Positions 56,515 through 64,000 of a stretch of DNA of 64,000 nucleotides are shown here, in pieces. The stretch comes from Arthrobacter cavernae (GTDB lineage Bacteria > Actinomycetota > Actinomycetes > Actinomycetales > Micrococcaceae). The stretch covers positions 44,548 through 108,547 of the forward strand of contig NZ_JAFNLL010000028.1 of assembly GCF_017368795.1 (NCBI RefSeq). The letters are read 5' to 3'. A program made the position numbers and the translations under genes. Under the pieces are notes generated by a model. The model was not told the DNA's origin. It saw nothing but the letters and a program-made list of their open reading frames with translations, and did not search any database. How positions within the stretch are numbered: position 1 is the first letter of the stretch; each line of letters starts with the position of its first letter.

Positions 56515-57072
56515 TTAGCGCGAATCCCCGACGAAGCATTTGCCGCTCGCCAGGACCGGAAGAACGGTCACAGCCACGGCGCCGTCGCGCACCTGCCCCA
56601 CCACGCAATTCCGGCCGGAAGGCGCAGCGGCCTCGATCGCGTCCACGTCCAGCCCCGTGGGCGTCCGGCTGACGGACACTTCAAGGGTCCCGGCCGGAAT
56701 GCCGGCGGCGACCAGGTCGGCCCGCAGCTGCTCCTGGCCTGGCTTGGGGCTGGCTGCAGCCACAGACACCAGCGTTGATTCCAGCGTTGCCCTCAGTTGG
56801 GCAGTTGCCGGATCCAGACCAGCCTGGGATGGTGCCGGAGTCCCGGTGCCGGGCGCTGTGGCGCCTGACGCGGTGGCTGGCTGGGCGGTGGCGCTCCCCG
56901 CATTGCTGGACGCGGAACCCTGCGTGGCGGGCGTCGCAACGGCAGGCTGGGGTGCCGGAGCCGTGCAGGCCGACAATGCCAGGGCTACCGCCGCGGCCGC
57001 GAGCGCGAGGTATCCGGCGGAACGGCCTTTGACCGACGGCTTCGTCTTTGCTTGGTGGGGTGCCCGGCTCAT
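56515..57072 (-). CDS. Secreted lipoprotein of unknown function
   Basis: A 185-residue lipoprotein. The signal peptide ends in lipobox 'LSAC' near residue 36, followed by a long Ala/Thr/Pro/Ser linker. The C-terminal domain of about 90 residues has 'EVSVSRTPTGLDVDAIEAAA', 'CVVGQVRDGAVAVTVLPVL' and two cysteines (CVVG and KCFVG) that could form a disulfide. It resembles a domain named DUF6993 in actinobacteria, from recall only. The start at ATG 57072 fits the charged N-region; GTG 57075 is also possible. Confidence 0.78.
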   Translation of the reverse strand: MSRAPHQAKTKPSVKGRSAGYLALAAAAVALALSACTAPAPQPAVATPATQGSASSNAGSATAQPATASGATAPGTGTPAPSQAGLDPATAQLRATLESTLVSVAAASPKPGQEQLRADLVAAGIPAGTLEVSVSRTPTGLDVDAIEAAAPSGRNCVVGQVRDGAVAVTVLPVLASGKCFVGDSR

Positions 57073-57247
57073 CACCTTGCCATTGTGCCATTGGAGGCGT
57101 GCCAGACGGCGCTGCGGGGTCTGACGGCCTGTTGCACAGTGCAGCCCGCGGTGTGGTGCGGTCCGTCGTGTGGTGCGGCACCGCCACGGGGGAACGTGCC
57201 GCACCACAGACGCTCTGTCCGCCGTGCCCGCCCTGGGCGCGGCGGAT

Positions 57248-57808
57248 TCAAGCGTCGGTCTCCACCAGCTCACCCGTTCCGGTGTCGACCAGCAGCGATT
57301 CCCCGTCCTCGTCGTCGGACAGAAGCTCAAGCGAGCCCGTGGCCGGCTCTGTGTCATCGTCGTTCTCGGGGGGCGCCTGTTCTCCGTTCTCCCCCGGCGT
57401 CCAGGCATTGTTTTCCGGGGACCCTGCCGCAGCGGCCGCCGGTGTGGCAGTGCTTGCCATCCGGGTGAAGTTTGCCGACCCCCACATCAGGTCATGGCCC
57501 ACGGTTTCGGCGTCGATCTCGGCAACGTGGTAGATCTTCCCTTCGCGCTCCCACTGGCGCAGTTTGAGCTTTCCCACCACGATGATGCGCTGCCCCTTCT
57601 TCACGCTGCAGCCGATGTGGCCAGCCAGGTGCCGGAAGGACTGCACCGTGAACCAGTTCGTGTTGCCGTCCACCCATATGTTGTTTGCGCGGTCGAACCG
57701 CCGGTCGGTGGAGCCAATGCGGAACGAAGCGGTGGCAATGCCGCCCGGCGTGGTGGAACTCCTGATCTCCGAGGCTACAAAGCCGCGGACCGTAATGATG
57801 TCGTTCAT
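57248..57808 (-). CDS. ssb: Single-stranded DNA-binding protein, SsbB-like
   Basis: A 186-residue protein with one N-terminal OB fold ('VRGFVASEIRSSTTPGGIATASF', 'WFTVQSFRHLAGHIGCSVKKG', 'VVGKLKLRQWEREGKIYH') and an acidic linker. The end reads 'GELVETDA' and lacks the canonical acidic tip (DDDIPF type) through which the main SSB recruits repair proteins. This fits the second, non-essential SsbB paralogue of actinobacteria. AAGGAC precedes ATG 57808. The replicative ssb would sit elsewhere with rpsF and rpsR. Confidence 0.9.
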   Translation of the reverse strand: MNDIITVRGFVASEIRSSTTPGGIATASFRIGSTDRRFDRANNIWVDGNTNWFTVQSFRHLAGHIGCSVKKGQRIIVVGKLKLRQWEREGKIYHVAEIDAETVGHDLMWGSANFTRMASTATPAAAAAGSPENNAWTPGENGEQAPPENDDDTEPATGSLELLSDDEDGESLLVDTGTGELVETDA

Positions 57809-58028
57809 CGTGCTGTCCTTACGTCAGATGAAATGCCTACCCGGCGTCTTCAGCTTCACGCGGCGCAGAGGAGCGCGGCAGACCCCTCTTCCCGTATGTG
57901 GACATCCCGGTCCGGATCGCCTCTGTGGAGGAGGAGTGGACCATCTGGCCGGGCCTGCTCACACCGGCGCCTGCTGCAATGTAAACTCTTTGTGGCGCCC
58001 CAGCACAGACTGGGTGCAGCGCCCGTGC

Positions 58029-58101
58029 GCCCCAGTAGCTCAGGGGATAGAGCAGCGGCCTTCTAATCCGCCGGTCGGGGGTTCGATTCCCTCCTGGGGC
58101 A
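58029..58101 (+). tRNA. tRNA-Arg (anticodon TCT)
   Basis: 73 nt, perfect acceptor stem GCCCCAG/CTGGGGC, anticodon loop CTTCTAA and discriminator A. The last pair of the anticodon stem (C31-U39) is mismatched. Inverted GAGGCTCTGA/TCAGAGCCTC sequence just downstream (about 58107-58148) may end the transcript. Confidence 0.94.
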
Positions 58102-58227
58102 CGCATGAAGAGGCTCTGAACTGCGGAAACGCAGCTCAGAGCCTCTTCCATTTGCTGGGCGCGGTTGCCGGGCAATGCTGAGCACCAGGCGCCTTCCCAC
58201 CGGCCAAGCCCCAGATCCCGCTGAGCC

Positions 58228-59814
58228 TCAGATGATCGGGCGGAGACCCGGCTCGTCACGCTTGCGGAACAGGCTTTTTGTCTTGGGGTCTACGAAGATC
58301 AGGTAGACGGCAAACAGGAGCGCGATGACCGCGGCCGCGTTGCGGGCCAGCGTCAGCGCGAGCCCGAGGTCTTCGCTCTGCAGGTACGGGAACACGTCCA
58401 ACTGGTCCGAGATGGCGTACACCATAAAGAAGGACACCATGAAGTACAGGGCCTTGACCTGCCAGTCGTTGCGGATGCCTGTGACGGCGAAGAGCGGGAT
58501 CAGCCACACCACGTACCAGGACTGGATCATGGGCGCCAGGAACACGATCGCGGCGAATGCCAGGGTGAGCCGGCGCATGAGGCGGTCGTGCTCGCCGCGG
58601 AAGACCTGCCAGGCGATGGCCACGAGCATCAGCACCTTCCCGGCGTCGTACGCCCATTTCGCCATGCCCCAGCCGTCCAGCCCGAAGGCGTTGAAGATCG
58701 AGGCGACTACCAGGCCGATCAGCCCGATCGGCGCGTACCAGATCCAGATGCTTCCGGGGGCGGACAGGCCCTTGACCCATCCAAATCCGTAGCCGTTGAC
58801 CAGGCTCATGGCATACAGCAGCCCCAGCGTCAGCGCCGCCGTCAGGCACCAGAAGAGAATCTTGCGGGGCCAGCTCGCGTTCTTGCCTGCCCAGAGGAGT
58901 CCGATGAACGGCAGGAACACGATGGTGATCGGTTTGACGGAGATGGAGAGCGTGACCAACACGATGCCCAGCACCACGCGCCTGGTGGCGCAGTAGTAGA
59001 GTCCGGCGAGGGCCAGGCCGATCATGAGGGCGTCGTTGTGGACGCTCGCGATGAAGTTGGTGAGGAACAGCGGATTTGCTGCGGTCAGCCACAGCGCCCG
59101 GTGCGGGTTGACGCCGTGGAGTTCGGCCAGCTTGGGCACGTAGATGATGCACAGCAGGATCCCGACGGCGGCCACCAGGCGGAAGAGCATGATGCTCGCC
59201 TCGGGCTGGACGTTGGTGACCCAGACGACGAACTGCTCGATCCACAGGAAGAACTGGCCGTAGGGCACGGGGGCCTCGGTCCACATCTTGTCGGCGCCCA
59301 ACTGGAAGTAGTTGGGCAGTGCCGAGATCCCCTGCTCGTAGGGGTTGATCCCCTCCACCATGAGCCGGCCCTGGCCGATGTAGGCGTAAACGTCGCGGCT
59401 GAAGAGCGGGACGGTGAACATCATCGGCAGACCCCACGCGAGCACGGCCTGCAGCGTGGCCTTGCGGGCCTGCAGCCCCCAGACACGGACCCGCTGGCCG
59501 AGCCGGAGCCAGGCCCTGACGAGCAGCATGCCGCCGATGGCGAGCAGGACGATGGACAGCCCGACGCCGACACCTTCCGTGCGCATCCAGATGAACAACG
59601 GCAGGCGGCGCAATTCCGAGACGGGTGCCAGCCAGCCCACGCCGAGTGAACCGACGACCATGAACACCGAGCCGATGAAGCCTGCGATCAGCGGTGAGCG
59701 GGCATTGTCCACTTCGCCGATTGCTGCTGCCGCGCCCGACGATCCGTCTTCGGCCTTGAGGGTCGCGGAAACAGGCACCGTCATCTCAGAGTCGTCCAAT
59801 CTGTTGCCGGGCAT
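58228..59814 (-). CDS. Polyprenol-phosphomannose-dependent mannosyltransferase, MptB-like (GT87)
   Basis: A membrane glycosyltransferase of about 528 residues with some twelve membrane helices. The first outer loop carries 'FSRDVYAYIGQGRLMVEG' and 'INPYEQGISALP', typical of the MptA/MptB group, in which the acidic residue acts as catalytic base. The group extends alpha-1,6-mannan of lipomannan and related glycolipids from a lipid-linked mannose donor, outside the membrane. The start is uncertain among ATG 59814, GTG 59823 and ATG 59784. The N-terminal 40 residues are not conserved. It stands alone, divergent from orn. Confidence 0.82.
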   Translation of the reverse strand: MPGNRLDDSEMTVPVSATLKAEDGSSGAAAAIGEVDNARSPLIAGFIGSVFMVVGSLGVGWLAPVSELRRLPLFIWMRTEGVGVGLSIVLLAIGGMLLVRAWLRLGQRVRVWGLQARKATLQAVLAWGLPMMFTVPLFSRDVYAYIGQGRLMVEGINPYEQGISALPNYFQLGADKMWTEAPVPYGQFFLWIEQFVVWVTNVQPEASIMLFRLVAAVGILLCIIYVPKLAELHGVNPHRALWLTAANPLFLTNFIASVHNDALMIGLALAGLYYCATRRVVLGIVLVTLSISVKPITIVFLPFIGLLWAGKNASWPRKILFWCLTAALTLGLLYAMSLVNGYGFGWVKGLSAPGSIWIWYAPIGLIGLVVASIFNAFGLDGWGMAKWAYDAGKVLMLVAIAWQVFRGEHDRLMRRLTLAFAAIVFLAPMIQSWYVVWLIPLFAVTGIRNDWQVKALYFMVSFFMVYAISDQLDVFPYLQSEDLGLALTLARNAAAVIALLFAVYLIFVDPKTKSLFRKRDEPGLRPII

Positions 59815-59924
59815 AGACCCCACGCGGGGCTAAATGCACCGGTGCGGGGAAGTCTGCGGCAGGAATCAAGACACTGCCACGCTCCAGAATCTTATCATCG
59901 GGGCACGTGGAAGCGGCTGAACGA

Positions 59925-59936
59925 TAGGCTTGGCGG
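59925..59936 (+). promoter_or_regulatory. -10 hexamer TAGGCT, leaderless start
   Basis: TAGGCT (59925-59930), six bases, then GTG 59937 of orn. Confidence 0.5.
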
Positions 59937-60572
59937 GTGCCTATTACAAATGAACGCATCGTCTGGATCGACTGCGAAATGACCGGCCTGGACCTCAAGA
60001 ACGATGCCCTCATCGAGGTCGCCGCTTTGGTTACCGACTCTGAACTGAACATCCTCGGCGACGGCGTGGACGTCGTCATCAAGCCGGACGATGCCGCCCT
60101 GGCGCAGATGAACGACTTCGTCCGGGACATGCACACCCGGTCCAAGCTGCTCGATGAACTCCCCCACGGCAAGACCATGGCCGAAGCCGAGGCCGCCGTC
60201 CTGGAATACATCGAGAAGTGGGTGCCGGACCCCCGCAAGGCGCCGCTGGGCGGCAACTCGGTGGGCACCGACCGGATGTTCCTGGCCCGCGACATGCCCA
60301 ACATCGTGGAGCACCTGCATTACCGCGTGATCGACGTCAGCACCATCAAGGAACTCTCGCGCCGCTGGTTCCCGCGCGCCTACTTCCAGTCGCCGGCCAA
60401 GCACGGCGGACACCGGGCCCTGGGCGATATCAAAGATTCCATCGACGAACTCCGCTACTACCGCGAGGCCGTCTTCGTGCCCGCCCCCGGACCCGATACG
60501 GCTACCGCGCAGCGGATTTCCAAGGAGATCATGGCCACCGCCGAGACCCTGGAAACCAACGGCGAGGTGTGA
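59937..60572 (+). CDS. orn: Oligoribonuclease
   Basis: Orn degrades 2-5 nt RNA fragments, including pGpG, to mononucleotides and completes RNA decay begun by enzymes such as RNase E. 211 residues with the DEDDh acidic residues in 'WIDCEMTGLD', 'NSVGTDRMFL' and 'HRALGDIKDSIDEL'. The GTG start at 59937 has a TAGGCT box six bases upstream. A C-terminal extension of about 20 residues exceeds the E. coli protein. Confidence 0.97.
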   Translation: MPITNERIVWIDCEMTGLDLKNDALIEVAALVTDSELNILGDGVDVVIKPDDAALAQMNDFVRDMHTRSKLLDELPHGKTMAEAEAAVLEYIEKWVPDPRKAPLGGNSVGTDRMFLARDMPNIVEHLHYRVIDVSTIKELSRRWFPRAYFQSPAKHGGHRALGDIKDSIDELRYYREAVFVPAPGPDTATAQRISKEIMATAETLETNGEV

Positions 60573-60704
60573 TCTGCGCCATGTTTAGAGGTTTTTTTGC
60601 CGAAAAGCACGAAATTGGCAAAAGCACCCCCAATCAGCAGGTAAGCTATTTGTCGTTGCCTTCACGGAAAGCCGGTCAAACGGCCTGAACGCCAAAGGCA
60701 CATG

Positions 60705-60777
60705 GTGGGCTTAGCTCAGTTGGCAGAGCGCCTGGTTGTGGTCCAGGAGGTCGCGGGTTCAACCCCCGTAGCTCACC
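60705..60777 (+). tRNA. tRNA-His (anticodon GTG)
   Basis: 73 nt with acceptor GTGGGCT/AGCTCAC, anticodon loop TTGTGGT and discriminator C. The base before it (60704) is G, the extra G-1 that pairs with C73 and is required by histidyl-tRNA synthetase. Confidence 0.97.
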
Positions 60778-60812
60778 CTCACCGAGATTGGCTCTTGAGC
60801 CGGTTTCCACTC

Positions 60813-60851
60813 AAAGGCCGCACCGGTTATCCGGTGCGGCCTTTGTTTTGT
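60813..60851 (+). terminator. tRNA-His terminator
   Basis: A perfect 14-bp stem AAAGGCCGCACCGG/CCGGTGCGGCCTTT around a TTAT loop, followed by GTTTTGTTT. Confidence 0.93.
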
Positions 60852-60899
60852 TTGGCCCTGTCACTGCCGTTTGGCACAACTACTGAGGAAGAACCTGAC

Positions 60900-61478
60900 A
60901 TGACCGTCCTGCCAGTCACCATCTGGGGCGAACCTGTTCTGCACCGCCGGGCCAGCGAAGTCGAGGTCTTCGACGACGAACTCCGTACCCTCATCGCGGA
61001 CATGTTTGAAACCAACGACGCCGCCAACGCCGTGGGCCTCGCGGCCCCCCAGATCGGCGTCGGCAAGCGCATCTTCGTGTACAAGTACCCGAACGACGAC
61101 GGCGTCCCCGAGCAGGGAGTCCTGGTCAACCCCGTGCTGACTCTCTCCAAGATCTCCGGCGCCTTGCCCGACCCCGACGAAGACGTTGAAGGCTGCCTGT
61201 CCTTCCCGGGCGAGCACTACCCCCTGCAGCGCGCCGAATGGGCCCGGGTGCAGGGCTTCGACGGCCACGGCAACCCCATTGACTTCGAGGCCACCGGCTG
61301 GTTCGCCCGTGTCATGCAGCACGAATACGACCACCTCGACGGCAAGCTCTACATCAACCGCCTGGTGGACCGCTATGCGAAGAAGGCCATGAAGCAGGCC
61401 AAGAAGCAGGGCTGGGGCGTTCCGGGGCTGACCTGGATGCCCGGCGTCGACCCCGATCCCTTCGGACACGATCACTGA
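60900..61478 (+). CDS. def: Peptide deformylase
   Basis: Def removes the formyl group from nascent proteins. 192 residues with all three motifs: 'GLAAPQIG', 'EGCLSFPG' (metal-binding Cys) and 'HEYDHLDG' (metal-binding His pair). GAGGAAG lies eight bases upstream of ATG 60900. The C-terminal tail of about 25 residues is basic and typical of actinobacteria. The next gene starts one base after its stop (TGACATG). Confidence 0.97.
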   Translation: MTVLPVTIWGEPVLHRRASEVEVFDDELRTLIADMFETNDAANAVGLAAPQIGVGKRIFVYKYPNDDGVPEQGVLVNPVLTLSKISGALPDPDEDVEGCLSFPGEHYPLQRAEWARVQGFDGHGNPIDFEATGWFARVMQHEYDHLDGKLYINRLVDRYAKKAMKQAKKQGWGVPGLTWMPGVDPDPFGHDH

Positions 61479-61479
61479 C

Positions 61480-62313
61480 ATGACTGCACCCCGGCATTCC
61501 GAACTGTTCGCGCTCCTCGACATCACAGGCGAGGACACCGCGCAGTGCGCTGCGCTCCTGGACTCCCCGGCCGGCCCGGGCGTGGTCCGCGCCATGGCGG
61601 CGCTCCGGAAGCGCCTTGGCACTTTCCCGTCCGGGAACGCCAAGGCCGAGGACACCACGGAGCTGGACTGGATCGAAACCCTGCTGCGCTTCGCGCCCGA
61701 GGTCCGCGAGTTCCACTCCGCCCATGGCATCGCGCCGGACCTGACCGCGGCGATCCTGGCCGACATGGGCCTGCAGCTGCGCATCAACCGCCGCGTGCAC
61801 GGAGCCTTCGGACTGGACACCTGGGGCTGGCTCACCCTGCACATGGCGGGAAACATGTTCCGACTCGGCCGGCTCCAGTACCATCTGATCCGCGAGGCCG
61901 GCGCAAAGACCTGGGACCAGGGCGCCGGCGGGCGCTGGACCCTGGGCGTGCACATCCCCGAGGACGGCGGACTGTCCCCTGCCCTGGTGGACGAGAGCCT
62001 CGCGATGGCGAAGGAGTTCTTCGCCCGCTTCTTCCCGGACAAGCCCGTTGCCGCCGCGACCTGCGATTCGTGGATGCTTGACCCCTACCTCGCCGCGAAG
62101 CTGCCGGAGAGCAACATCGCCTCCTTCGCACGGCGCTTCACCGTGGAGCGCTGCACGGATGAGCCCACGGACGCCGTGTACTTCACCTTCCGCCAGCGCG
62201 GCCTGGCCGATCTGGACAAACTTCCGCGTGAGACGTCCCTGCAGCGGGTGGTGCTGGAGCGGATCGACGACGGCGGTTCGTGGCAAGTCGGCCACGGCCG
62301 CCTCAGCCTGTGA
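61480..62313 (+). CDS. Acyltransferase-domain protein with GNAT-like C-terminus
   Basis: A 277-residue protein with an N-terminal helical domain and a C-terminal GNAT-like domain, the architecture of an actinobacterial family annotated as acyltransferase domain-containing. Visible conserved blocks are 'GWLTLHMAGNMFRLGRLQYHL', split here at residues 114-134, 'LGVHIPEDGGLSPALVDESLA' and 'CDSWMLDPYLAAKLPESNIA'. The substrate is unknown. It is translationally coupled to def. That link could point to an N-terminal protein modification, but this is inference. Confidence 0.82.
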   Translation: MTAPRHSELFALLDITGEDTAQCAALLDSPAGPGVVRAMAALRKRLGTFPSGNAKAEDTTELDWIETLLRFAPEVREFHSAHGIAPDLTAAILADMGLQLRINRRVHGAFGLDTWGWLTLHMAGNMFRLGRLQYHLIREAGAKTWDQGAGGRWTLGVHIPEDGGLSPALVDESLAMAKEFFARFFPDKPVAAATCDSWMLDPYLAAKLPESNIASFARRFTVERCTDEPTDAVYFTFRQRGLADLDKLPRETSLQRVVLERIDDGGSWQVGHGRLSL

Positions 62314-62332
62314 CGGCAAGCAAACCCGCCGT

Positions 62333-63130
62333 TCAGTCGGTGCGGATGGTCTCCTGCCCGGGGCATGCTGACAGCACCCGCTTCATGGCGTCCTTCTCGG
62401 CCTGGGTGACCCAAAGCCGGTAGGCCGCCTTGACGGAGATCTGGCGCGCCACATAGTGGCAGCGGATGTTCTTGTTGGCCGGCAGCCAGGTGGCGGCGTC
62501 GCCAGCGCCCTTCTTGCCGTTCTCAGGCCCATCGGCGGCCACAAGGTTCAGGGGATCGTTGGCCAGGCTCTGCCGCTGTGCCGCCGTCAGCTGCTGCGCC
62601 CCCTTCTGCCAGGAATCGGCCAGGGCAACAACATGGTCGATCTGGACGGCGGCGCTGGTCTCGGGGCCGCGGCGGAACGCGACGTGCTGCCCGGTGTAGG
62701 GTTCCTGGAACTGGCCGGCCGCCACCCGGCATTTTGAGCCTTCGGTGAAGCTAACGTCGGAGAGGTCGCGCCGGAGAACGTCGTTGCGCGTATCGCAGCC
62801 GTTGCGGTCCACGTCCAGCCAGGCCTGCCCGAATTCAGTGCGCTCGTAGTTGTCCTTGGCGGCACGGCCCTTGACGGGGAGATTTTCCAGGGCCTCGGCC
62901 GCCGTCCCTGCCGGCACGGGCAGGACCGGGCGGACCGGTTTCATCCAGGCCGGATCGTAGACCCGGACTTCACTCGGTCCGGTGCCTGTTGGCCCGGCCG
63001 TCGCGAACTGACCGCTGGTGAAGAACCAGGCAAGGCCTGCGGCCGCCCCGACGGCCAATAAGAGGAGGAGCGCCCAGGCCTGGCGGGATTGGCGCCGTGC
63101 GCGCCGGTATGCGGTCCAGGTTGTACTCAA
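62333..63130 (-). CDS. Membrane-anchored or secreted HNH endonuclease family protein
   Basis: A 265-residue protein with an arginine-rich start and one membrane helix or signal ('AWALLLLLAVGAAAGLAWFF'). The extracellular part has the DUF1524/HNH pattern: 'VQIDHVVALADSWQKGA' with the catalytic His, 'NDPLNLVAADGPENGKKGAGD' and 'NKNIRCHYVARQISVK'. Family members are exported non-specific nucleases. The TTG start at 63130 has GGAG four bases upstream. An in-frame GTG at 63205 would add 25 residues. Convergent with the acyltransferase gene. Confidence 0.85.
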   Translation of the reverse strand: MSTTWTAYRRARRQSRQAWALLLLLAVGAAAGLAWFFTSGQFATAGPTGTGPSEVRVYDPAWMKPVRPVLPVPAGTAAEALENLPVKGRAAKDNYERTEFGQAWLDVDRNGCDTRNDVLRRDLSDVSFTEGSKCRVAAGQFQEPYTGQHVAFRRGPETSAAVQIDHVVALADSWQKGAQQLTAAQRQSLANDPLNLVAADGPENGKKGAGDAATWLPANKNIRCHYVARQISVKAAYRLWVTQAEKDAMKRVLSACPGQETIRTD

Positions 63131-63269
63131 GAGGCTCCGTCCAATCGGGAAAAACGTTCCCCCTGAGCCTAGGTGAGGGCCCCGACAGTCAAAGCCGATA
63201 TCCACAGTGTGTAGGAGAAGTCACACTGCGGTTGAGCCACCGCGCTCCGCTGTGGCTGTTCCCCGTGGG

Positions 63270-63479
63270 TTATTGCTCCTTCATGACCCGCTGGACGTCT
63301 TCCGCGGCAACCTCAAGGAGCCCTTTCAACTGGGCCACGCGGTCCTCGCCCACGTAACCCGACCCGAGCCCGGCCACCGCTTCATCATACAGACGCTTCG
63401 CTTCCTTGTGATTGGCGCGGGCCAGGTCGAGGGCGCGTTCGAGCGTGGTTTCGTGTTCCAGAGTCGTTTCGCTTTCCAT
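63270..63479 (-). CDS. Small helical hypothetical protein (69 aa)
   Basis: A 69-residue acidic protein predicted to be almost all helix, with a possible coiled coil ('ALDLARANHKEAKRLYDEAV' and 'LKGLLEVAAEDVQRVMKEQ'). Not recognised. ATG 63479 has GGAG only a few bases upstream; a TTG at 63518 is an alternative start. It lies directly downstream of gap. Confidence 0.6.
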   Translation of the reverse strand: MESETTLEHETTLERALDLARANHKEAKRLYDEAVAGLGSGYVGEDRVAQLKGLLEVAAEDVQRVMKEQ

Positions 63480-63495
63480 GACTCCATTCTGGTCA

Positions 63496-63533
63496 GGTTT
63501 CCCGGCTGATTCCAGCAATTCAGCCGGGAAACC
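63496..63533 (-). terminator. Hairpin after gap
   Basis: A perfect 14-bp stem pairs 63496-63509 with 63520-63533 around a 10-nt loop. No U-tract follows. It lies between gap and the small downstream gene. Confidence 0.55.
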
Positions 63534-63556
63534 CCGGTGTCCTTTCGGACGGTCCG

Positions 63557-64000
63557 TTAGACGGAGACCGTCTCGCGCGTCGCAGCGGCGGGCGCGGCGA
63601 CGGCGTCGCGTGCCGGGAACGACGGCGGGTTGACACCGGCCATCTCTTCCATGACGCGGACCACCTGGCAGGAATAGCCGAACTCGTTGTCGTACCAGAC
63701 GTACAGCACGAGGTTCTTGTCGTTGGAGATCGTGGCCAGGCCGTCCACGATGCCCGCACGGCGGGAGCCCACAAAGTCGGTGGAGACGACGTCGGGCGAA
63801 TCGATGTAGTCGATCTGCTTGCGGAGATCGGAGTGCAGCGACATTTCACGCAGGTAGTCGTTGACTTCGTCCCGCGTGGTGCCGTTCTCCAGGCTGAGGT
63901 TCAGGATGGCCATGGAGACATCCGGGGTGGGGACGCGGATGGCGTTGCCGGTGAGCTTGCCCAGCAGTTCCGGCAGTGCCTTCGCTACTGCCTTGGCCGC
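63557..64000 (-). CDS. gap: Glyceraldehyde-3-phosphate dehydrogenase, C-terminal part (5' end outside window)
   Basis: The last 147 residues of a GAPDH, open to the window edge. Conserved catalytic-domain segments are 'KLTGNAIRVPTPDVSMAILN', 'TDFVGSRRAGIVDGL' and 'VLYVWYDNEFGYSCQVVRV'. The Ser/Asp pattern and the C-terminal extension after 'AGVNPPSFPARDAV' fit the longer second GAPDH of actinobacteria rather than the standard glycolytic one. The catalytic cysteine lies upstream, outside the window. Confidence 0.93.
   Translation of the reverse strand, partial: AAKAVAKALPELLGKLTGNAIRVPTPDVSMAILNLSLENGTTRDEVNDYLREMSLHSDLRKQIDYIDSPDVVSTDFVGSRRAGIVDGLATISNDKNLVLYVWYDNEFGYSCQVVRVMEEMAGVNPPSFPARDAVAAPAAATRETVSV

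Noticed and set aside
57837..58259. Open frame with 'GGNRTPDRRIRRPLLY'
   Set aside because: Antisense translation of tRNA-Arg.
60595..60623. TTTTGCC/GGCAAAA hairpin after orn as a terminator
   Set aside because: Only seven pairs, mostly A-T, with the T-run on the wrong side; too weak to call.
60702..60899. N-terminal extension of peptide deformylase
   Set aside because: It translates tRNA-His and its terminator; the ribosome-binding site and motif spacing place the start at 60900.

Overview
The window is high-GC DNA from an actinobacterium of the Arthrobacter/Pseudarthrobacter type (Micrococcaceae). The evidence is the actinobacterial gene order proB-obgE-rpmA-rplU and ndk-DUF4233-folC-ileS, a translational ileS T-box with the ultrashort Stem I typical of Actinobacteria, a mycothiol-dependent nitroreductase, a RNase E/G with a long N-terminal tail, paired ClpP subunits, and many leaderless genes. 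It is chromosomal housekeeping DNA. I see no prophage, insertion sequence, CRISPR array or plasmid function.

Layout. 0-5 kb: end of a LysR-type regulator, a DUF2004-like gene and a metF-metE methionine operon with a promoter, a palindromic operator and an apparently structured leader RNA. 5-10 kb: a small leaderless gene and a ROK-regulated CUT1 sugar ABC importer without its own ATPase. 10-12 kb: an rRNA methyltransferase, a cupin and two identical tRNA-Ala(GGC) genes. 12-20 kb (minus strand): rsfS, a tail-anchored unknown, nadD, a small membrane protein, proA, proB, obgE, rpmA and rplU. 20-25 kb: a TPP-riboswitch-controlled thiD-tenA fusion and RNase E/G. 25-32 kb: VKOR, ndk, DUF4233, folC and T-box-controlled ileS. 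32-38 kb: an SDR, a D-2-hydroxyacid dehydrogenase, a DUF488/membrane-protein pair and valS. 38-43.5 kb: mycothiol nitroreductase, clpX, clpP2, clpP1 (with a predicted ClgR site) and tig. 43.4-45 kb: tRNA-Pro, tRNA-Gly and an alpha/beta hydrolase that looks acquired. 45-54 kb: Fpg/Nei glycosylase, rpiB, a DUF1648 protein, pepN, OsmC, an epimerase, MscS, a truncated haemoglobin and an unknown. 53.7-64 kb: tesB, ettA, a lipoprotein, ssb, tRNA-Arg, an MptB-like mannosyltransferase, orn, tRNA-His, def, an acyltransferase, a secreted HNH nuclease, a small unknown and the 3' part of gap.

Much of the window serves protein synthesis and quality control: two tRNA synthetases, tRNAs, ribosomal proteins, RsfS, ObgE, EttA, deformylase, trigger factor and ClpXP. 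RNA turnover (RNase E/G, oligoribonuclease) and cofactor or amino-acid supply (methionine, proline, NAD, folate, thiamine) make up most of the rest. Control is largely at the RNA level: a TPP riboswitch, a T-box, a probable metF leader, and a repeated arrangement in which a TANNNT -10 hexamer lies 6 or 7 nt before the start codon, giving leaderless mRNAs.

The most interesting items are the metF leader RNA, which fits no riboswitch class I can name; the leaderless-promoter signature at about twelve genes; two very long perfect palindromes without U-tracts; the single-cysteine active site of the mycothiol nitroreductase; and the transferred-looking hydrolase beside tRNA-Gly.
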